Below are positions 1 to 5,904 of a stretch of DNA of 6,831 nt, piece after piece. The number at the start of each line of letters is the position of its first letter. Positions within the stretch are counted from its first letter, which is position 1. A program made the translations under genes and the position numbers. Location of the stretch: contig CAAGNL010000509.1 of assembly GCA_900771305.1 (NCBI GenBank), positions 1 to 6,831 of the forward strand. Direction: 5' to 3'. The notes beneath the pieces were generated by a model. That model searched no databases and had not been told where the DNA came from. It saw nothing but the letters and a program-made list of their open reading frames with translations. Source of the stretch: Kiritimatiellia bacterium (GTDB lineage Bacteria > Verrucomicrobiota > Kiritimatiellia > RFP12 > UBA1067).

Positions 1-12
1 CTCTTCCGATCT
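1..12. other. Illumina adapter remnant
   Basis: The first 12 bases, CTCTTCCGATCT, are identical to the last 12 bases shared by the Illumina TruSeq read-1 and read-2 adapters. This is almost certainly untrimmed library sequence rather than genomic DNA. It shows that the window begins at a contig end and that the true upstream neighbour is not present. The immediately following sequence is a tandem repeat, a typical place for an assembly to break. Confidence 0.93.
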
Positions 13-64
13 CGACCATTCGAAAATGCTCAGATGCACTTTTGCTCAGATGCTCAGATGCCGA

Positions 65-100
65 GGTCGGTCAAGACCGCGATAGCGGTGTTGACTGACC
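65..100. other. Hairpin in repeat copy 1
   Basis: The outer arms GGTCGGTCAA (65-74) and TTGACTGACC (91-100) pair over 10 bp with one G-T pair. After a G-G mismatch, A76 pairs T89 and CCGC (77-80) pairs GCGG (85-88) around a GATA loop. No T-run follows, so it is not a standard intrinsic terminator. Its role is unknown. Confidence 0.7.
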
Positions 101-149
101 GAGCCTCGAAATGCTCAGATGCACTTTTGCTCAGATGCTCAGATGCCGA

Positions 150-185
150 GGTCGGTCAAGGCCGCGATAGCGGTGTTGACTGACC
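150..185. other. Hairpin in repeat copy 2
   Basis: This is the same stem as in copy 1, shifted by 85 bp. The only base that differs between copies (A76 to G161) turns an A-U pair into a G-U pair, so pairing is kept in RNA. With one event this is suggestive only. Confidence 0.68.
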
Positions 186-210
186 GAGTACGAAATCATC
201 CAGGTGCATC

Positions 211-240
211 TTGTGGAATGGGGGGGGGCTTTGATAGAAT
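211..240 (+). promoter_or_regulatory. Possible fabH promoter with G9 spacer tract
   Basis: An extended -10 element, TGA followed by TAGAAT (235-240, five of six matches to TATAAT), lies 18 bp after a weak -35 candidate, TTGTGG (211-216). The spacer contains nine consecutive G residues (220-228). The predicted start is near 247, giving a leader of about 69 nt before fabH. The TGN extension also appears at the other promoter candidates in this window, which supports the call a little. The -35 match is poor (three of six), so this stays tentative. The rest of the 316-bp left flank shows no gene. Confidence 0.4.
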
Positions 241-315
241 TGTATCCATCCCCGAGGAGTATGAAGTCCGTTCGGTCGGGCGGTGGTCTGTTTTGAGAAG
301 GGATTGAGATCAAAA

Positions 316-1329
316 ATGGTAGCAGTTAGAATTGCAGGGTTGGGTTCCTATTTGCCGGAGCGCGTTGTCACGAATGCCGAGATTGCGCCGCAAATTGATT
401 CAACGCCTGAGTGGATTGTTTCGCATACGGGCATTGAGAACCGCCATGTGGCGGCACCGGAGGAAATGGCCTCCACGTTGGGGGCGAAGGCGGCTGAGCG
501 TGCTTTGGCCAATGCCGGAGCGAAGCCCGAGGAAATCGACTTGATCATTCTCGCCACGACGACCCCCGACTATGTGGGGTGCCCATCGACGGCCTGTCTC
601 GTCCAGAAGCAGATTGGCTGCGTCAATGCTGCGGCCTTCGATCTTGCCGCGGCCTGTTCGGGTTTCGTCTATGGACTTGAGATGGCAAAGAGCCATCTTC
701 TCTGCCATCCTGGGCAGAAGAAGGCGCTGGTGATTGGCACGGAACTGCTCTCGCGTTCGCTTGATTGGCGGAACCGGTCCTACGCAATGCTGTTTGGTGA
801 CGGTGCCGGCGCGGCGGTCGTCGAAGTTGTCGAGACAGACGAGAACACGTTCCCTGCCCAGACAATTCTCGGTGCCGACGGAGATGGCTTCGAGTACATC
901 ATCAAGGAGGGTGGTGCCCGCAAGGGATGGACGCCCGATCCCGTGCACGATTTCACGGATACGATTCCCACACCTTACCTTGGTATGGATGGGCATGCGG
1001 TCTTCACGTTTGCGGTCCGCAAGTTGGACGAAGTTCTCAGGACGGTGTGCGAGAAGGGGGGCGTCGAGCCCTCGTCTCTGGATCGCATCTTCGCTCATCA
1101 GGCGAACTACCGCATCATCGAGTCCGTTGCGCGCCGCATGAAGTTGCCGATCGGGCAGTTCTACCTTTATCTCGCCGATGTCGGCAACACGTCCTCTGCC
1201 TCGATTCCGCTTTGCCTTGACAAGGCCGTGCGCGAGGGCGAGCTCAAGCCGGGCATGCGCATCGCGCTCGCTGGTTTTGGTTCAGGCCTCACCTGGGCCG
1301 GTACATTGATGCAGTGGCCCTACATCTGA
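316..1329 (+). CDS. fabH: Beta-ketoacyl-ACP synthase III (FabH)
   Basis: This cytosolic thiolase-fold enzyme condenses acetyl-CoA (or another short acyl-CoA) with malonyl-ACP to start fatty acid synthesis. The 337-residue product has the family's normal length. The catalytic triad is visible: Cys114 in AAACSGF, His261 in HQANYRI and Asn291 in GNTSSASIP. FGDGAGAAV (160-168) and the C-terminal GFGSGLTW are also typical. Trp33 in the EWIVSHTGIENR stretch matches the CoA-adenine stacking Trp, while the neighbouring Arg of the E. coli enzyme is His37 here. ATG 316 is chosen because MVAVRIAGLGSYLP aligns with family N-termini and AAGGGA (298-303) lies 12 nt upstream. An in-frame GTG at 283 would add 11 residues without family similarity. 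The gene stands alone, with no acpP, fabD or plsX neighbour in view, and converges on rex. Confidence 0.96.
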   Translation: MVAVRIAGLGSYLPERVVTNAEIAPQIDSTPEWIVSHTGIENRHVAAPEEMASTLGAKAAERALANAGAKPEEIDLIILATTTPDYVGCPSTACLVQKQIGCVNAAAFDLAAACSGFVYGLEMAKSHLLCHPGQKKALVIGTELLSRSLDWRNRSYAMLFGDGAGAAVVEVVETDENTFPAQTILGADGDGFEYIIKEGGARKGWTPDPVHDFTDTIPTPYLGMDGHAVFTFAVRKLDEVLRTVCEKGGVEPSSLDRIFAHQANYRIIESVARRMKLPIGQFYLYLADVGNTSSASIPLCLDKAVREGELKPGMRIALAGFGSGLTWAGTLMQWPYI

Positions 1330-1333
1330 GGAT

Positions 1334-1453
1334 GTTCAAAGTTAAAAGTTCAAGGTTCCGAGTTCCGGGATCTGAGAACGTGATGATGGAAAGGACTCAG
1401 CCCCCGTGGATTTGGATCCATGGGGGCTGAACTTTGAACCTGGAACTTTGAAC
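1334..1453. repeat. Inverted pair of 7-nt repeat arrays
   Basis: After fabH, five perfect-period 7-nt units, each starting GTT (GTTCAAA, GTTAAAA and so on), occupy 1334-1368. On the opposite strand four more 7-nt units starting GTT fill 1426-1453. The two arrays are complementary: 1334-1358 pairs with 1429-1453 at 21 of 25 positions. A strong hairpin sits between them. The whole 130-bp convergent intergenic region is thus one large foldback. It resembles a REPIN- or MITE-like element or a degenerate microsatellite; no coding function is apparent. Confidence 0.75.
1397..1430. terminator. Bidirectional hairpin between fabH and rex
   Basis: A 15-bp stem (1397-1411 with 1416-1430, one G-T pair) encloses a TTGG loop. 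The GC-rich core is CCCCC against GGGGG. Two genes converge on it, so it probably ends transcription from both sides, even though neither flank has a proper U-run (ACTTTG on the right, CTTTCC on the reverse strand). Confidence 0.65.
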
Positions 1454-1459
1454 TCGTGC

Positions 1460-2101
1460 CTACGCACGCGTGATCGCATGCGAGAGGACTGCAAGGGATT
1501 CTGCCAGGTCGACATTCTGGATGATGACGTCTTCGGGGACTTCGAGCTGTTCGGTGGTGAAGTTCCAAATGCCGGTGATGCCGGCCTCGACCATTGCCGA
1601 GGCGCAGGTTTGGGCGGCGGCGCGTGGAACAGTGAGAATGCCGAGCCTGATTTGAAGGCGCTTCACGAGTGCGGGGAGATCCTTCATTGAGCGGACCATG
1701 ACGCCGTGGATTTCTTTCTGAATCTTCTCGGGATCGGCATCGAAGGCGACTGAAATCGAAAGATTGTGCTCGGCGAAGCCACGGTAGCCGAGGAGGGCTT
1801 GTCCAAGGGAGCCTGTTCCCACGAGGATGGCGTCTGTGGCATTGTCCCAGCCAAGGGCATGGACGACGGCTGCCTCCAGTTTCTTTGCGGGATATCCGCA
1901 GCGGGGCTTCCCGGGAACGCCCGCCATGGCGAGGTCTTTACGGGTAAGCACCTGGTCCAGACCAAGCTTTTCCGCCAGCACGGCGCTTGAGACATGCTGC
2001 TCGCCACGCTGAATCATCGCCCGGATTTCGCGCAGATAGGCGGGATAGCGGCGAATCGTGGGGAGCGGCAGGGGCTCCATGGAATCATCTTCTAGTCTCA
2101 T
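1460..2101 (-). CDS. rex: Redox-sensing transcriptional repressor Rex
   Basis: Rex is a homodimeric repressor that leaves DNA when NADH rises relative to NAD+, derepressing fermentation genes such as adhE. The 213-residue product has an N-terminal winged helix (about 15-80) with the TRKDL recognition helix (53-57) and the GKPRCGY wing (64-70). A Rossmann domain follows with GTGSLG (95-100) and Asp121 at the end of strand 2, where the NAD ribose is bound. The C-terminal stretch GIWNFTTEQLEVPE and VDLAESL is a Rex signature and part of the swapped-helix dimer region. The outermost ATG (2099-2101) has no Shine-Dalgarno sequence, but a possible extended -10 box lies 7 nt upstream. A second ATG (2078-2080, Met8) has AGAAG 8 nt upstream and gives a 206-residue protein of equally normal length. 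I cannot choose firmly. The gene is divergent from adhE, its likely target. Confidence 0.95.
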   Translation of the reverse strand: MRLEDDSMEPLPLPTIRRYPAYLREIRAMIQRGEQHVSSAVLAEKLGLDQVLTRKDLAMAGVPGKPRCGYPAKKLEAAVVHALGWDNATDAILVGTGSLGQALLGYRGFAEHNLSISVAFDADPEKIQKEIHGVMVRSMKDLPALVKRLQIRLGILTVPRAAAQTCASAMVEAGITGIWNFTTEQLEVPEDVIIQNVDLAESLAVLSHAITRA

Positions 2102-2108
2102 GAGGGCT

Positions 2109-2137
2109 AGTGTAGCAAAAAGGCCGCAGATTGGCTA
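2109..2137 (-). promoter_or_regulatory. Possible rex promoter
   Basis: Read on the minus strand, an extended -10 (TGC then TACACT, 2114 down to 2109) lies 17 bp after TAGCCA (2137 to 2132, four of six matches to TTGACA). The predicted transcription start is 2102 or 2101. The mRNA would then be leaderless for the outer ATG, or carry a leader of about 21 nt with AGAAG for the inner ATG at 2080. Confidence 0.4.
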
Positions 2138-2181
2138 CAGATATATCAATACAAAAATAATAAATATTTTAATATCGGTAC

Positions 2182-2210
2182 TTGCATACTGATTCATTAC
2201 TTGGTATACT
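2182..2210 (+). promoter_or_regulatory. adhE promoter, extended -10 type
   Basis: TTGCAT (2182-2187) and TATACT (2205-2210) are separated by exactly 17 bp, with a TGG extension next to the -10. The DNA upstream (2137-2180) is strikingly AT-rich compared with the genes and includes a small AT palindrome (ATATT-TT-AATAT, 2164-2175), possibly an UP-like element. Transcription should start near 2217, giving a 50-nt leader. Direct repeats TTGCATACTG (2182-2191) and TTGGTATACTG (2201-2211) overlap both boxes and may serve a regulator. No clean TTGTGAA-N4-TTCACAA Rex operator is seen. Confidence 0.72.
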
Positions 2211-2266
2211 GTCCCGCGTCATCCCAAGGAAGGGATGTGAACATCAGGTAAAGGAAGGACAAGCAG

Positions 2267-4909
2267 ATGGAAAGCGCAGACCAGATCGCGAAACCAGCCG
2301 TAGATGCGGGAATCGCGGAACTCGAGGCAACCCTTGCGCGCGTGAGAGCGGCGCAGCAGAAGTACGCGTCGTACTCTCAGGAGCAGGTGGACGCGATTTT
2401 CAAGGCCGCGGCGCTTGCGGCGAACTGCCAGCGCATCCCCCTCGCCAAGATGGCCGTCGCCGAGACCGGCATGGGCATCGTCGAGGACAAGATCATCAAG
2501 AATCACTTTGCGGCCGAGTATATCTACAATACCTATAAGAACACGAAGACCTGTGGTGTGATCGAGGAGAACCTGCCCGGCGGCATGATGAAGATCGCAG
2601 AGCCGATCGGCGTCATCGGTGCCGTGATCCCGACGACGAACCCCACTTCGACTGCCATCTTCAAGACGCTGCTCGCGCTCAAGACGCGCAACGGCATTAT
2701 GATCAGTCCGCATCCGCGCGCCAAGAACTCCACGATCGCGGCGGCGAAGATTGTGCTGGACGCGGCCGTGAAGGCAGGCGCCCCCGAGGACATCATCGGC
2801 TGGATCGACGCACCGAGCCTGCCGAAGACGAACCTCCTCATGAAGGAAGTGGACGTCATCCTCGCGACGGGAGGTCCCGGCATGGTGAAGGCCGCCTACA
2901 GCTCCGGCACGCCTGCCCTCGGCGTCGGCGCCGGCAACGCGGCGGCGATTCTCGACCCGAGCTGTGACATCATCAACGCCGTCAACTCGATCATCCACTC
3001 GAAGACCTTCGACAACGGCATGATCTGCGCGACGGAGCAGACGGTGATCGCCGACGAGGAGATCTACGACGCCGTCAAGGCCGAGTTCACGAAGCGTGGC
3101 TGCTACTTCCTCAACAAGTCCGAAGCGGACAAGATCCGCGCGACGATGCTCATCAACGGCGCACTGAATGCGAAGATCGTTGGTCAGCGCCCGGTGACGA
3201 TTGCCAAGATGGCGGGCTTCGAGGTCCCCGAAGATACGAAGGTGCTCATCGGCGAGGCGACCTCGACCGAAACCTCCGAGGCTCTCGGCCACGAGAAGCT
3301 CACGACGATCCTCGGCATGTACAAGAGCAAGAATTTCGACCATGCGCTCGACATCGCGGAGGCCCTGCTCGTGAACAACGGCGGTCTTGGCCACACGTCT
3401 GTCCTCTGGATCGACGAACTCAACGAGAAGGCCAAGCTCAACCAGTTCGCAGAGCGGATGAAGGCCTGCCGTCTGCTCGTGAACATGCCGTCGAGCCTCG
3501 GTGGCATCGGCGACGTCTACAACTTCATGCTTGTTCCTTCGCTCACGCTCGGCTGCGGCAGCTGGGGCGGGAACTCGATTTCGGAGAACGTCGGCGTCAA
3601 GCACCTCATCAACATCAAGACTGTGGCCATGAGAAGAGAGAACATGCTGTGGTTCCGCGCGCCTGAAAAGGTGTATCAGAAGAAGGGTTGCCTCGCGGTG
3701 GCGCTCAAGGAGCTTGGCCAGGAGCTCGGCAAGAAGAAGGCGTTCATCGTGACGGATTCCTTCCTCTATTCGAACGGCTACACGAAGCCGATTGAGAAGA
3801 GCCTCGAGCAGCAGGGCATCATGTTCACCACGTTCTCGAACGTGGCTCCCGACCCGACCCTCGCCTGCGCGAAGGAAGGCGCCAAGTTGATGGCTGGCTT
3901 CAAGCCGGACGTCATCATCGCCATCGGCGGCGGCTCGGCGATGGACGCGGCGAAGATCATGTGGGTCCTCTACGAGCACCCGGAAGTGGACTTCATGGAC
4001 ATGGCGATGCGCTTCATGGATATCCGCAAGCGCGTCTACACCTTCCCGAAGATGGGAGAGAAGGCCTACTTCATCGCCATTCCGACCTCGGCCGGAACGG
4101 GCTCCGAAGTGACGCCGTTCGCCGTCATCACCGACGAGAAGACGGGCGTCAAGTACCCGCTCGCCGATTACGAGCTGATGCCTGACATGGCGATCGTCGA
4201 CGCCGACGTCCAGATGATGGCGCCTCCCGGCCTCACCAGCGCCTCGGGCATCGATGCCGTCAGCCACGCCCTCGAGGCCTATGCCTCGATGCTCGCGACG
4301 GACTACACCGACGGTCTTGCCATCCGCGCCCTCCAGACGATCTTCAAGTACCTGCCGGAGTGCTACGACGCCGCGGTCGGCAAGTACGCCGCTCCGAAGG
4401 CCCGCGAGAAGATGGCCAACGCCGCCACGATGGCCGGCATGGCCTTCGCGAACGCCTTCCTCGGCGTGATGCACTCGATGGCGCACAAGCTCGGCGCGTT
4501 CCACCACATCCCGCACGGCATCGCCAACGCGCTGATGATGGAGGAGGTGCTCCGCTTCAACGCCGATCCCGTGCCGCGCAAGATGGGCACGTTCCCGCAG
4601 TACGACCATCCGCACACCCTCGAGCGCTACCTCGAGATCGCCGACGAACTCGGCATCAAGGGGCGCAACCGCGGTGAGCAGTTCGAGAACCTCATCAAGG
4701 CGATTCGCGAGCTCCAGGCCCGCGTCGGCATCAAGCCCACGATCCGCGACTACGTGCCGGACGAGAAGGACTTCCTCGACCGCCTCGACGCGATGGTGGA
4801 GCAGGCCTTCGACGATCAGTGCACCGGCGCCAACCCGCGCTATCCGCTGATGAAGGAGATCAAGCAGATGTACCTCAACGCCTACTACGGCAAGCATGAT
4901 CTGGTCTGA
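2267..4909 (+). CDS. adhE: Bifunctional aldehyde-alcohol dehydrogenase AdhE
   Basis: AdhE reduces acetyl-CoA to acetaldehyde and then to ethanol, using two NADH, and regenerates NAD+ during fermentation. Family members assemble into spirosome filaments in the cytosol. The 880-residue length is close to the 891 of E. coli. Residues 1 to about 440 form the CoA-acylating aldehyde dehydrogenase, with catalytic Cys254 in GMICATEQ and the nucleotide-binding GVGAGN (219-224). A linker (about 445-470, with RRENMLWF) leads to the iron-dependent alcohol dehydrogenase. That domain has GGGSAMDAAK (554-563), and Asp663, His667, His736 and His750 match the four Fe ligands. Both active sites look intact. 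AAGGAAGGA (2251-2259) lies 7 nt before the ATG. Codon use is strongly biased: no TTA, CTA or TCA codon occurs before the last few residues, leaving the antisense frame open. It is probably repressed by Rex and co-transcribed with the downstream kinase. Confidence 0.98.
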   Translation: MESADQIAKPAVDAGIAELEATLARVRAAQQKYASYSQEQVDAIFKAAALAANCQRIPLAKMAVAETGMGIVEDKIIKNHFAAEYIYNTYKNTKTCGVIEENLPGGMMKIAEPIGVIGAVIPTTNPTSTAIFKTLLALKTRNGIMISPHPRAKNSTIAAAKIVLDAAVKAGAPEDIIGWIDAPSLPKTNLLMKEVDVILATGGPGMVKAAYSSGTPALGVGAGNAAAILDPSCDIINAVNSIIHSKTFDNGMICATEQTVIADEEIYDAVKAEFTKRGCYFLNKSEADKIRATMLINGALNAKIVGQRPVTIAKMAGFEVPEDTKVLIGEATSTETSEALGHEKLTTILGMYKSKNFDHALDIAEALLVNNGGLGHTSVLWIDELNEKAKLNQFAERMKACRLLVNMPSSLGGIGDVYNFMLVPSLTLGCGSWGGNSISENVGVKHLINIKTVAMRRENMLWFRAPEKVYQKKGCLAVALKELGQELGKKKAFIVTDSFLYSNGYTKPIEKSLEQQGIMFTTFSNVAPDPTLACAKEGAKLMAGFKPDVIIAIGGGSAMDAAKIMWVLYEHPEVDFMDMAMRFMDIRKRVYTFPKMGEKAYFIAIPTSAGTGSEVTPFAVITDEKTGVKYPLADYELMPDMAIVDADVQMMAPPGLTSASGIDAVSHALEAYASMLATDYTDGLAIRALQTIFKYLPECYDAAVGKYAAPKAREKMANAATMAGMAFANAFLGVMHSMAHKLGAFHHIPHGIANALMMEEVLRFNADPVPRKMGTFPQYDHPHTLERYLEIADELGIKGRNRGEQFENLIKAIRELQARVGIKPTIRDYVPDEKDFLDRLDAMVEQAFDDQCTGANPRYPLMKEIKQMYLNAYYGKHDLV

Positions 4910-4912
4910 TGG

Positions 4913-4936
4913 GTTGAACGGTTAAAGGGTTAAACA
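4913..4936 (+). repeat. Three 8-nt units after adhE
   Basis: The short gap between adhE and the kinase is largely made of three consecutive octamers, GTTGAACG, GTTAAAGG and GTTAAACA. They share the GTT(N)AA core seen in other intergenic arrays of this window. AAAAGG just downstream (4940-4945) is the likely ribosome binding site of the next gene, 8 nt before its ATG. No terminator is visible here, so readthrough from adhE is expected. Confidence 0.65.
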
Positions 4937-4953
4937 TCTAAAAGGTTTTTCAC

Positions 4954-5775
4954 ATGAAGAAGACTGCTGAAAAGAAGCCCGTGGCCAAGAAGGCCCCCCA
5001 GGCGAAGGCCGCGAAGAAGCCGGCGAAGAAGGACAACATGCTCCTTGCCCGCGAGCACAAGCAGGTGCTCAAGGACGGTGCGTCCATCCTCAAGGTCTTC
5101 GACGAGAACTACAAGGTCTCCGCGATCCTGAACGAGGCGATGAATGAGGCGCGTGCCGCGGAGACGGGCCTTCCGGTCGCCAAGATCCTCGAGGTCTGCG
5201 TCATCAAGGGCAAGTGGGCGATCCGCCGCGAGTTCATCGAGGGCGAGACGCTGGCCGATGTGATGGCGAAGGACAAGAAGAACCTCACGAAGTACCTGAA
5301 GGAGCTCGTGCAGATCCAGTGTGCGATCTTCGCCAAGACGTCGCCGCGCATGGGCAACCTCGCGGACAAGCTGGACGCGATGATCTCCGCCTCGCCGCTC
5401 GAGCGCAACACGCGCTACGACCTGCACATGCGTCTCCAGGCGCTTCCGCGCGGCAAGTCCCTCTGCCACGGCGACTTCAACCCGACGAACGTCATCATCA
5501 CCCCGAAGGGCGATTGGCGCGTGATCGACTGGAGCCACGTGCGCTTGGGCGATCCGCTCGCGGATGTGGCGCGCACCTACCTCCTGTTCTGGCTTTCCGG
5601 CCATGTCAAGGCCGCCGAGCAGTACATGGGCATGATGTGCGAGGCCTTGAAGGTGAAGCTGCCCGAGGTTCAGCAGTGGTTGCCGATCGTGGCCGCGGCC
5701 GAGTCCTCCAAGCCGAACACGCAGAAGAACCTCGACCTGCTCCTCCACTGGGCCAGCGTCGTCGACTACGAGTGA
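4954..5775 (+). CDS. APH-family kinase with Lys-rich N-terminal tail
   Basis: This 273-residue protein belongs to the aminoglycoside phosphotransferase/choline kinase fold, which transfers phosphate from ATP to a small molecule or protein; the substrate is unknown. Lys47 (ILKVF) and Glu61 or Glu65 fit the N-lobe ATP-binding pair. CHGDFNPTNV (171-180) supplies the catalytic Asp174 and Asn179, VIDW (190-193) the metal-binding Asp192, and GDPLADVAR (199-207) the usual following motif. Residues 2-26 are a basic, low-complexity tail with 11 lysines in AKK/PAKK steps, histone-H1-like and unusual for this family. Met29 (ATG 5038) is preceded by AAGAAGGA at 4-nt spacing, so a 245-residue form without the tail could be the real or an alternative product. 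I recall similar proteins as a small paralogous family in Fibrobacter (TIGR02172); that link is unverified. Nothing indicates antibiotic resistance. Confidence 0.85.
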   Translation: MKKTAEKKPVAKKAPQAKAAKKPAKKDNMLLAREHKQVLKDGASILKVFDENYKVSAILNEAMNEARAAETGLPVAKILEVCVIKGKWAIRREFIEGETLADVMAKDKKNLTKYLKELVQIQCAIFAKTSPRMGNLADKLDAMISASPLERNTRYDLHMRLQALPRGKSLCHGDFNPTNVIITPKGDWRVIDWSHVRLGDPLADVARTYLLFWLSGHVKAAEQYMGMMCEALKVKLPEVQQWLPIVAAAESSKPNTQKNLDLLLHWASVVDYE

Positions 5776-5807
5776 GTTGGATGCGCGTCCGCGTCTCATA
5801 CGCAATT

Positions 5808-5835
5808 GAAGCCAGGCGGTCAACCGCCTGGCTTC
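5808..5835 (+). terminator. Hairpin terminator after the kinase gene
   Basis: A perfect 12-bp stem, GAAGCCAGGCGG (5808-5819) with CCGCCTGGCTTC (5824-5835), encloses a TCAA loop. It sits 32 bp after the kinase stop codon, and TCGTTT follows. The U-run is short, but stem strength and position make this the likely end of the adhE-kinase transcript. Confidence 0.78.
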
Positions 5836-5847
5836 TCGTTTCCGCTT

Positions 5848-5887
5848 CAACATTCCCACCCCTCCCAACATTCCCACCCCTCTCAAC
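5848..5887. repeat. 18-bp tandem repeat, two copies plus CAAC
   Basis: The 18-bp unit CAACATTCCCACCCCTCC (5848-5865) repeats at 5866-5883 with one change, then restarts with CAAC (5884-5887). On the minus strand it resolves into 9-nt subunits such as GTTGGGAGG and GGTGGGAAT. It lies between the terminator and the next promoter, and its second copy overlaps the probable -35 region of the ferredoxin gene. Confidence 0.8.
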
Positions 5888-5898
5888 TATGTTATAAT
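5871..5898 (+). promoter_or_regulatory. Promoter of the 2Fe-2S protein gene
   Basis: A consensus TATAAT (5893-5898) with a TGT extension (5890-5892) lies 16 bp after TTCCCA (5871-5876, four of six matches). The ATG follows the -10 box after only 6 nt, so the predicted start of transcription is the A of the start codon (5905). The mRNA would be leaderless. No Shine-Dalgarno sequence is present. Confidence 0.68.
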
Positions 5899-5904
5899 AC
5901 ACGC

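Larger units (their letters stand above)
26..188. repeat. 85-bp tandem repeat, two copies
   Basis: Positions 26-103 recur at 111-188 with a period of 85 bp and a single difference (A76 versus G161). The 7-bp linker between copies is also partly kept. A decayed third copy may start at 191, where CGAAAT and a TGCA block recur before similarity fades near 213. Each copy opens with five 8-nt units of the form (A/T)TGCNNNN (26-65 and 111-150) and closes with a hairpin. No convincing coding frame runs through it. It could be a REP-like extragenic element, an iteron-like array or a structured RNA; the sequence does not decide between these. Its position at the contig end suggests that more copies may lie outside. 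Confidence 0.85.

Noticed and set aside
26..188. CRISPR array
   Set aside because: The repeated unit is 78 of 85 bp with only a 7-bp linker, so there are no unique spacers, and no cas gene is in view.
119..313. Short frames of about 60 codons on both strands near the left end
   Set aside because: They lie in the tandem repeat and promoter region, lack ribosome binding sites and resemble nothing known.
400..1098. A 232-codon minus-strand frame inside fabH
   Set aside because: It is phase-matched to fabH and has no family similarity, while fabH itself is unmistakable.
2131..2149. Rex operator candidate TTGGCTACAGATATATCAA
   Set aside because: The ends read TTG and CAA, but the span is 19 rather than 18 bp and the inner positions are not symmetrical.
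2219..4897. An 892-codon open frame on the minus strand, antisense to almost all of adhE
   Set aside because: It is in the same triplet phase as adhE, so each antisense codon is the complement of an adhE codon. It stays open only because adhE avoids TTA, CTA and TCA. The product is rich in Arg, His, Asp, Val and Leu and shows no recognisable domain.
4954..5775. Antibiotic-resistance aminoglycoside kinase
   Set aside because: Only the generic fold motifs are present. The broad family includes many kinases of other small molecules, and the neighbours are metabolic and redox genes rather than resistance or mobile genes.
4930..5886. A 318-codon minus-strand frame over the kinase gene
   Set aside because: The same phase effect as over adhE: it mirrors kinase codons and runs on into the terminator and repeat region. 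No domain is recognisable.
5806..5904. An upstream in-frame start for the 2Fe-2S protein
   Set aside because: The added 33 residues would be encoded by the terminator hairpin and the 18-bp repeats and would precede the promoter's -10 box; the family N-terminus matches ATG 5905.
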